From JBBRLG01 sp038231495 (lineage in GTDB: Bacteria; Planctomycetota; Planctomycetia; Gemmatales; Gemmataceae), in NCBI GenBank assembly GCA_038231495.1, contig JBBRLG010000458.1, positions 1 to 6,100 of the forward strand: a DNA stretch of 6,100 bases, given 5' to 3'. The position numbers were made by a program, and so were the translations under genes. Position 1 is the first letter of the stretch. Every line of letters starts with the position of its first letter. The notes below the pieces were generated by a model that was given only the letters and a program-made list of their open reading frames with translations, was not told the origin of the DNA and made no database searches. Positions 1-6,100 of the stretch are shown piece by piece.

Positions 1-130
1 AACCGTTCACTCCCCCCTTACGAAGGGGGGGTAGGGGGGGTTGAAATAGCGCGATGACCTTGTACTGCAATCGTTCTTAACCCCCCTACCCCCCCTTCGT
101 AAGGGGGGGAGAAGTTGCCGGTGAACGGTT
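1..130. repeat. Long imperfect inverted repeat, MITE-like or REP-like intergenic element
   Basis: The left arm (1-42) begins AACCGTTCAC and continues with a C-run, TTACGAA, a seven-G run, TA, another seven-G run and TT. The right arm (79-130) is its reverse complement, ending GTGAACGGTT. The arms differ by one base in two homopolymer runs and by about ten extra bases (111-120) in the right arm. Each arm also contains its own small hairpin: C6-TT, a three-base loop, AA-G6. The spacer (43-78) has no recognisable content. The element starts 8 bp past the kinase stop codon and contains no ORF I can support. Comparable C/G-run palindromes are common between genes in Gemmata-type planctomycetes and in cyanobacteria, from general knowledge. 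It may act as a terminator for the minus-strand operon. The left edge coincides with the window edge, so the element may extend further and a target duplication cannot be checked. Confidence 0.8.
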
Positions 131-138
131 ACCCAACG

Positions 139-1794
<1,656 letters not shown>

Positions 1795-1802
1795 GACTGC
1801 GA

Positions 1803-1808
1803 CCCTTT
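1803..1808 (-). promoter_or_regulatory. Shine-Dalgarno site for the kinase gene
   Basis: AAAGGG on the minus strand lies eight bases before the GTG codon at 1794-1792. It supports the GTG start, which also places the first zinc-ribbon cysteine at residue 4, as expected for intact N-terminal ribbons of this kind. No in-frame ATG offers an alternative upstream. Confidence 0.65.
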
Positions 1809-1833
1809 ACCAAACCGGCGACGCCCCGACCTG

Positions 1834-3837
1834 TTACTTTTCCGAACGGACCCGCCAGGCGTCGTCGAAAACGCCGGCCTGCACAACCTCAGTAGCTAGT
1901 TTATCCTTTTCCGTCGGCACGCGCTTGAGGATGGCGTAATCGCCCAGGCGCGGGTACAAAAGCGCGTTCGTTTTTTCATAGTCCGGCTCGTGAAACGTGT
2001 GGCCGCTGTTCAACACGACGTAGTGGTCGATGCTCAAAGGACTCGGATAGATCAGGGCAGGGATGTGGGTGGCCGCGTCGTACTTCTTGCTGTCGAACGC
2101 GATTTCCTGAGCCGTCCACTGGAGCGGCAGTCCGGGCAGCACCTGCCGGATCAGGCTGTTGGACGCCGGGTCGCCGAACAGAATGAGGTTGTACGAGGCG
2201 ACATCCTCCGCAGTCACGTCCACGTCATCCTTGACGCGCAGGTCGCCGCGAAAATACTTCGACCACTCGTTTTGAAAGCGCTCGAGGTTAGCCGCGGCGA
2301 ACTCCTGCGCCGGGACGTGCCAGGGTTTGCCGGTGCTGCGAACGCAGAGGAACGGTTCCGTGAATGCGTCGTCGATTGGTCCTTGCAGGCCCGTGATTTT
2401 TTGCAGCTTGCGCAACCGCGCCGTCGCCAGCTTCTCCGGCAGCGTGACCGCCCAGGTCTTGTCGCTCTTTTCGAGGTAGACGTGCAGGTTGCCCCCGAAG
2501 GTGTAGGGCCGCACGCTCAATTCCTGGCCATCGACGCGGACCACAATCTGCTCGCGCGTGGCGCTGCTTGGCAGCTTCAGATCGAGGGCGCGGATGTTTT
2601 TCGTCTTGACCGAGTAACCCTTGTCGCCGATCTTTGCGTCCACGAGGCTCAGCAGGTAGTGGCGTTCGAGGCCAAGAATCTCGACCCAGAAGCAACTCGG
2701 GTATTTCATGGTGTAGGTGACGAAATGCACCTGCGGCGGATATTCCGGCCGCCCCACGGCGACGGCCTTGGCATATTCTACCTCGGCCTTCTTCTGCCAC
2801 TCCGCCGGGAACAGGTGTTTCAGGCCGGGTGCGACGAGGAGCGTCATCGGGATGTTCAGCGGCTTCAACTTTTCCTGAACGTTCTTGGCCGCTTGCAGTT
2901 GGTCGTCGTCCGCGCCGGCGTAAGCGACGACGGGCACGTTGAAGGCGTTTTCCGCATAGTCCACGGCGTCGTACAGGTGCAGGCACTCTTCCTCCTGGAC
3001 GGGCAGTTTTGCCGGCAACCCCTTGACGTAGCCCTTCGTCGTCGTGAAGCCGGCACCGGGGCCGAGAACGCACCAACGGTCGGGCCGGTGCAGGCCCAGG
3101 TGCCAGGTGCCGGCACCGCCCATCGAGAAGCCGCGGAGCACGAAGCGGTCCGGGTCGAGCAGCTTGCCGCGTCCTAGCCCGCGCTCGGTTGCGATGAACG
3201 AATCGAGCGCCTCCTGCACGTCCACCTCGCCGGCCCAGCGGTAAGCGTTGTTGCCGCGGCCATAGATGTCGATCTGCACGAATCCAAGGTCCGCTGCCAC
3301 CGCCTTTTCGCCGAGGTGAGCGTGCAGGAAACTTACTTCGGTCAGCGCCGGGCTGCGGCCGTGCAGGACGACATCGACGCGCCATTTCTTGAGCGGATCC
3401 TTGCCGTAGTCGGCGGGGTAGGTCACGGCATACGGCTGCACGGAGCCGTCGAGGGCGGACCGATAGCCGCGGGCGACGGTGACGCCCGGCGTATGCAGCC
3501 AGGGCGCTTCGCCGCGCGCCTGCTGGGCGGCCCGGAGCAGGCCGCGGTCAATGACAGCCAGGGTCCAGTCGCCGGCGTCCTTGTTGTAAAACTCGCCGTA
3601 AGCCAGCGTCCAGGCCGCCGCCTTCTGGTAAATCTCGACGTCGGCCAGGAACGGGTCATGCACTCCCAAGCGGCGCAACTGCACGAGTTTATCGGAGAGT
3701 TTGTCGGCCCGAGCCTGAATTGTTTTGAGGGCAACCGCGTCGGGCGGCGTAGCGGCGGGCGGCTGGTACTGGAACGCCGCGGACAGGCCCACGCATGTCA
3801 ACACGGCGGCGACGACGAACAATCTCAGCGTCTTCAT
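1834..3837 (-). CDS. Secreted alpha/beta-hydrolase (prolyl oligopeptidase-like esterase/peptidase)
   Basis: This is a 667-residue exported serine hydrolase. Residues 1-20 form a signal peptide: a basic MKTLR start, a hydrophobic core, and LSA-A as a likely cleavage site. Cys15 lacks a proper lipobox, so a lipoprotein is unlikely. An N-terminal helical region (about 33-115) precedes the catalytic domain (about 120-360). Visible there are HGR (159-161) near the oxyanion hole, nucleophile Ser238 in GFSMGG, a probable acid in the Asp310-312 cluster, and His341 in LKHLFP. A C-terminal module (about 370-667) includes GPIDDAF (486-492), a signature I associate with large planctomycete and verrucomicrobial hydrolases. 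The substrate could be a polysaccharide ester or a peptide; the sequence does not decide. The frame is open to an ATG at 3924, but that adds 29 residues ahead of the signal peptide and overlaps the predicted promoter. I chose 3837, which has AGGA about nine bases upstream. It is the first gene of the minus-strand unit, ahead of the kinase. Confidence 0.9.
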   Translation of the reverse strand: MKTLRLFVVAAVLTCVGLSAAFQYQPPAATPPDAVALKTIQARADKLSDKLVQLRRLGVHDPFLADVEIYQKAAAWTLAYGEFYNKDAGDWTLAVIDRGLLRAAQQARGEAPWLHTPGVTVARGYRSALDGSVQPYAVTYPADYGKDPLKKWRVDVVLHGRSPALTEVSFLHAHLGEKAVAADLGFVQIDIYGRGNNAYRWAGEVDVQEALDSFIATERGLGRGKLLDPDRFVLRGFSMGGAGTWHLGLHRPDRWCVLGPGAGFTTTKGYVKGLPAKLPVQEEECLHLYDAVDYAENAFNVPVVAYAGADDDQLQAAKNVQEKLKPLNIPMTLLVAPGLKHLFPAEWQKKAEVEYAKAVAVGRPEYPPQVHFVTYTMKYPSCFWVEILGLERHYLLSLVDAKIGDKGYSVKTKNIRALDLKLPSSATREQIVVRVDGQELSVRPYTFGGNLHVYLEKSDKTWAVTLPEKLATARLRKLQKITGLQGPIDDAFTEPFLCVRSTGKPWHVPAQEFAAANLERFQNEWSKYFRGDLRVKDDVDVTAEDVASYNLILFGDPASNSLIRQVLPGLPLQWTAQEIAFDSKKYDAATHIPALIYPSPLSIDHYVVLNSGHTFHEPDYEKTNALLYPRLGDYAILKRVPTEKDKLATEVVQAGVFDDAWRVRSEK

Positions 3838-3888
3838 CGGCAGTCGTCCTGGTGGGAAAGCGCGCGGGCGAAACGGCACCGACCATTG

Positions 3889-3917
3889 ACAATACGGCAC
3901 CCACGCACACGCGGCAA
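3889..3917 (-). promoter_or_regulatory. Predicted sigma70-type promoter for the esterase-kinase unit
   Basis: On the minus strand a -35-like TTGCCG (3917-3912) and a -10-like TATTGT (3894-3889) are separated by exactly 17 bases. Transcription would start near 3882, giving a leader of about 45 bases before the ATG at 3837. The prediction rests on box similarity and spacing alone. It lies upstream of 3837 but inside the rejected longer reading frame. Confidence 0.45.
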
Positions 3918-3987
3918 GAGACAACCCGGTCGGGCCGGTCGTAGCGCGCCGCCGCGCCGTAATGCGGTCCGCGCCGGGCCGGCCTGC

Positions 3988-4016
3988 TTGCGAATAGGGC
4001 CACTCGTCCTTATTAT
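3988..4016 (+). promoter_or_regulatory. Predicted sigma70-type promoter for the RHH-decarboxylase unit
   Basis: TTGCGA (3988-3993) and TATTAT (4011-4016) lie 17 bases apart, close to the sigma70 consensus. The -10 box sits in the only AT-rich patch of this GC-rich intergenic region. Transcription would begin near 4023, about 40 bases before the ATG at 4063. No other promoter-like pair stands out on this strand between the divergent genes. Confidence 0.5.
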
Positions 4017-4027
4017 AGAGGTATCAA

Positions 4028-4044
4028 ACCACCCATAGGGTCGT
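4028..4044. promoter_or_regulatory. Candidate operator (17-bp near-palindrome)
   Basis: ACCACCCATAGGGTCGT reads almost the same on both strands. The inner arms ACCC/GGGT are perfect around an ATA centre, and the outer AC/GT pair matches after one mismatch. It lies just past the predicted transcription start and ahead of the ribosome binding site, where a bound repressor would block transcription. The downstream gene encodes a ribbon-helix-helix protein, a family that often represses its own operon by binding short repeats. The palindrome is seen; the binding role is inferred, and a site this short can arise by chance. Confidence 0.35.
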
Positions 4045-4051
4045 CCGCAGC

Positions 4052-4056
4052 AAAGG
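4052..4056 (+). promoter_or_regulatory. Shine-Dalgarno site for the RHH/zinc protein gene
   Basis: AAAGG lies six bases before the ATG at 4063, a good spacing. It supports this start, which begins directly with the basic residues and beta strand expected at the N terminus of a ribbon-helix-helix domain. Confidence 0.6.
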
Positions 4057-4062
4057 TGTCGC

Positions 4063-4488
4063 ATGGCACGCAAGCCGCCGAAAACCTCGGTCGTCGCATT
4101 CAAGGTTGAGAATGAGTTGGCGGAGTTGCTCAACAAGCTGCCGAACAAGAGCGCCTTCATCCGCAAGGCCATCGCCGCCCAACTCGGCGTCGCCTGCCCG
4201 CTGTGCAACGGCAAGGGCGTGGTGCCGCGCGGCGTCCACGACCACTACGGACCGTTATTAAAGGAGTTCAGTTCGCGCGACTGCGACGCCTGTGGCGACC
4301 ACATGAACCTGCCCCTGGATTCCGGCGAACTGGACGACGACGCCCGTAACCGGCTCGAACAGTTCTTCCTCGGCGGGCCGCTCTATTGCGACGGCTGTTA
4401 TGAAAAAGCGCCAAGCTGCGACGATTGCGGCTGGCACATCACGCCCGACCGCGTGGCGGAACATCATCGCAGTGCCCACCGCGAATAG
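4063..4488 (+). CDS. Ribbon-helix-helix protein with C-terminal multi-CxxC zinc-binding region
   Basis: This 141-residue cytoplasmic protein is a probable DNA-binding regulator. Residues 1-42 match the ribbon-helix-helix (CopG/MetJ/Arc) pattern: a basic start, a beta strand TSVVAFKV (8-15), a helix (about 16-26), a turn LPNKS, and a second helix (29-41, SAFIRKAIAAQLG). The remaining 100 residues hold four CxxC pairs: C45/C48 in CPLCNGKG (like one DnaJ zinc-finger repeat), C74/C77, C109/C112 and C119/C122. Histidines follow at 59, 61, 80, 125, 134, 135 and 139. These could bind two or more zinc ions or another metal. The fold differs from NikR, whose C-terminal half is an ACT-like nickel domain without CxxC pairs. 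It heads an operon with a PLP decarboxylase starting two bases after its stop and is preceded by a candidate operator. Role as a metal-sensing or redox-sensing autorepressor is inference. I do not recognise a named family for the full architecture. Confidence 0.88.
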   Translation: MARKPPKTSVVAFKVENELAELLNKLPNKSAFIRKAIAAQLGVACPLCNGKGVVPRGVHDHYGPLLKEFSSRDCDACGDHMNLPLDSGELDDDARNRLEQFFLGGPLYCDGCYEKAPSCDDCGWHITPDRVAEHHRSAHRE

Positions 4489-4490
4489 GA

Positions 4491-5984
4491 ATGGCCCCGT
4501 ATCATAGAGCGACCGTGGACGAATCGACTTCTCCGAAACTCGACGAATTGCGAAAACGCTGTAGCGCGCCGCTGGCCTATCCGGACGCGCAGGCGCTCCA
4601 AGATTACGGCGAACAGGTTCTCGCCTATGTGCTGAAGCACCACGAAACCTTGCCCGACCAGCCCATCGGCCGCTTCGCCAGCCGCGCCGCAATGGAGGCG
4701 TTGCTGCGCGAGCCGCCGCCGGAAGCACCGCAGCGGTTCGAGACCGTATTGCAGTCTTTCGCGGACGCCGTCGCCCCGAACGCCTGTCGGATCAGCCATC
4801 CGCGATTTCTGGCGTTCATCCCGGCAGCGCCAAACTTCGTTGCCGTCCTGGGCGACTTCCTTTGCGCCGGCACCAACTTTTTCGCAGGCGTCTGGGTCGA
4901 AGCCTCCGGGCCGGCGATGGTGGAACTGGTCGTGCTCGACTGGTTTCGCCAGTTCCTCGGGTTGCCGGAAGGGACGCAAGGCGTCTTGACGGGCGGCGGC
5001 TCCGAGGCCAACTTGACGGCGCTGGTCGTGGCGCGCGAACGACTCACGGAGGAGCAACGAGGTCGCGCGGTGCTGTACCTCACCGAGCAACGCCACTGGT
5101 CGATGGACCGCGCCGCGATGATTATGGGCCTGCGCCCGCAACAATTACGGCCCGTACACGCCGACGCACAATTCCGACTCGACCCGGTTAAATTAAGGGA
5201 AATCATCGCCGCGGACCGGCGGGCGGGACTGCACCCCTGGGCCGTCGTCGCCAACGGCGGCGCGACGAACACCGGGACCGTCGATCCCCTTGCGGACCTG
5301 GCCGACGTGTGCGCGGATGCGGACCTGTGGCTGCACGTCGATGCCGCCTACGGGTGGGCCGCCGTGCTGACGGACGCAGGTCGGCGCGACCTGGACGGTA
5401 TCGGCCGGGCGGACTCCGTGACGCTCGACCCGCACAAATGGTTGGCCCAACCTTACGAGGCGGGCTGCGTCCTGGTGCGCGACGGCCGGGCGCTGGTCCG
5501 CACGTTCAGCATCCGGCCCGACTACATGCAGGACGTGCAACCCGCCGACGACGAGGTCAACTTCGCCGACCACGGCCTGGCGCTGACGCGCCGCTTCCGT
5601 GCCTTGAAAATCTGGCTGTCGCTCAAAGTCCTCGGCGTCGGCTGGTTTCGCGACTTGGTGACCCACTCCTGTCAGTTGGCGGCATTGGCGCAGGCGTTCC
5701 TCGAACGCGCGGCGGTTTTTGAGATCCTGTCGTCGCGGCAGTTGAGCATTGTTTGTTTCCGCTTCGTGCCGGTGAAGGGCGTTTGCCGCCCGGAATTGAA
5801 CCTGGACCGGCTCAATCTGGCGTTAATTGACGCCGTGCGGGCGACCGGGCGGGCGTTCCTGTCTTCGACGCGGTTGCACGGTCGTGTCGCCATTCGCATG
5901 TGTTTCGTAAACTGGCGGACGACGACGGCGGACGTGGAGGAAATCGTCGGGCTGCTCACGACCTTGGGACGCGATCTGGTTTAG
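4491..5984 (+). CDS. Group II PLP-dependent decarboxylase (aromatic amino acid/glutamate decarboxylase-like)
   Basis: This 497-residue cytoplasmic enzyme has the fold-type I, group II decarboxylase pattern and should remove CO2 from an L-amino acid or related acid. Visible features are HPRFLAFIP (103-111), the phosphate-binding TGGGSEANLTAL (167-178), His202, which stacks on the PLP ring in this family, GATNTGTVDPL (258-268), HVDAAYG (282-288, Asp284 for the pyridine nitrogen), and DPHKWL (313-318), where Lys316 forms the Schiff base. Tyr345 aligns with the loop Tyr332 of animal DOPA decarboxylase, needed for decarboxylation rather than aldehyde formation. The C-terminal IRMCFVNWRTT (468-478) is also typical. 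Length fits the family (about 470-500). The substrate cannot be read from sequence. The ATG at 4491 has AGGA abutting it, too close for an ideal site. A GTG at 4515 (489 residues) has GAG five bases upstream and is a fair alternative. Close spacing suggests translational coupling to the upstream regulator-like gene. Confidence 0.92.
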   Translation: MAPYHRATVDESTSPKLDELRKRCSAPLAYPDAQALQDYGEQVLAYVLKHHETLPDQPIGRFASRAAMEALLREPPPEAPQRFETVLQSFADAVAPNACRISHPRFLAFIPAAPNFVAVLGDFLCAGTNFFAGVWVEASGPAMVELVVLDWFRQFLGLPEGTQGVLTGGGSEANLTALVVARERLTEEQRGRAVLYLTEQRHWSMDRAAMIMGLRPQQLRPVHADAQFRLDPVKLREIIAADRRAGLHPWAVVANGGATNTGTVDPLADLADVCADADLWLHVDAAYGWAAVLTDAGRRDLDGIGRADSVTLDPHKWLAQPYEAGCVLVRDGRALVRTFSIRPDYMQDVQPADDEVNFADHGLALTRRFRALKIWLSLKVLGVGWFRDLVTHSCQLAALAQAFLERAAVFEILSSRQLSIVCFRFVPVKGVCRPELNLDRLNLALIDAVRATGRAFLSSTRLHGRVAIRMCFVNWRTTTADVEEIVGLLTTLGRDLV

Positions 5985-6100
5985 GTTTGGTTGCCTCATC
6001 CGTCGAGCGGGTGTCAGAGCCGCGGGCGCGAGGGAGGGGGGGAGGGTCACCCCCCCCAGCCCGGGGCGGGGCGGAGGAGCGGGTTTCATCGCGCCCCCCG
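5985..6100. other. Non-coding tail with G/C runs and a possible terminator hairpin
   Basis: No gene is supportable in this stretch. A seven-G run (6036-6042) can pair with a C-run (6051-6057) around an eight-base loop, making a short strong stem after the decarboxylase stop. No T-run follows, so intrinsic termination is weakly supported. The run-rich sequence from 6031 to 6075 resembles low-complexity intergenic DNA. An open minus-strand frame crosses it but runs back into the decarboxylase gene and shows no protein-like pattern. Confidence 0.4.

Noticed and set aside
1..130. CRISPR array or phage attachment site
   Set aside because: There are only two inverted copies rather than regularly spaced direct repeats, and no cas, integrase or tRNA gene is nearby.
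1990..3177. Long plus-strand open frame (395 codons) opposite the esterase
   Set aside because: It is antisense to a gene with a clear signal peptide and catalytic motifs. The translation is rich in Arg, Val, Gln and His without domain patterns, as expected from a GC-rich opposite strand.
3838..3924. Longer esterase N terminus starting at 3924
   Set aside because: It would put 29 residues ahead of a well-formed signal peptide and run through the predicted promoter. The ATG at 3837 has an AGGA at a usable distance.
3941..3952. Direct repeat GTAGCGCGCCGC, also at 4561-4572
   Set aside because: A rough estimate for sequence of this composition predicts several 12-base matches by chance within 6 kb, and the second copy is inside a coding sequence.
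4425..4490. Decarboxylase start at the upstream ATG (4425)
   Set aside because: It would overlap the end of the RHH/zinc gene by 64 bases and adds residues unlike the family N terminus. Starts at 4491 or 4515 fit the usual length.
5823..6089. Minus-strand open frame of 88 codons at the right end
   Set aside because: Most of it is antisense to the decarboxylase, and the rest covers G/C-run intergenic DNA. Its Pro/Arg-rich translation has no recognisable pattern.

Overview
The window is uniformly GC-rich and carries four convincing genes in two divergent transcription units that share a promoter region of about 225 bp. Several traits point to a planctomycete, most likely a Gemmata-like member of the Gemmataceae. 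These are a membrane-anchored Ser/Thr kinase with an N-terminal zinc ribbon, a large secreted esterase with the 'GPIDDAF' C-terminal module, mixed Shine-Dalgarno use, and poly-C/poly-G intergenic palindromes. The assignment is by resemblance only; there is no rRNA or marker gene here.

Left unit, minus strand: a predicted promoter (3889-3917) leads to a secreted alpha/beta-hydrolase (3837 to 1834). After a 39-bp gap with no visible terminator comes a GTG-started Ser/Thr protein kinase (1794 to 139). The kinase order is zinc ribbon, kinase domain, one transmembrane helix and an extracytoplasmic C-terminal domain of unrecognised function. Eight bases after the kinase stop lies a long imperfect inverted repeat (1-130), rich in C/G runs. 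It looks like a MITE-like or REP-like intergenic element and may also terminate transcription.

Right unit, plus strand: a predicted promoter (3988-4016) and a 17-bp near-palindrome in the leader (4028-4044) precede a 141-residue protein (4063-4488). That protein joins an N-terminal ribbon-helix-helix DNA-binding segment to four CxxC pairs plus several histidines. Two bases later begins a group II PLP-dependent decarboxylase (4491-5984; alternative GTG start at 4515) with its main catalytic residues intact. The 116 bases after it hold no gene I can support, only G/C-run DNA with one possible hairpin.

The most distinctive element is the pairing of a ribbon-helix-helix/zinc-binding protein with a PLP decarboxylase, with a candidate operator between promoter and start codon. 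A simple reading is an autoregulated operon in which the small protein senses a metal or redox state; that is inference. The kinase and esterase probably share an mRNA, but nothing in the sequence shows a biochemical link. I found no CRISPR array, tRNA, rRNA, transposase or phage gene.
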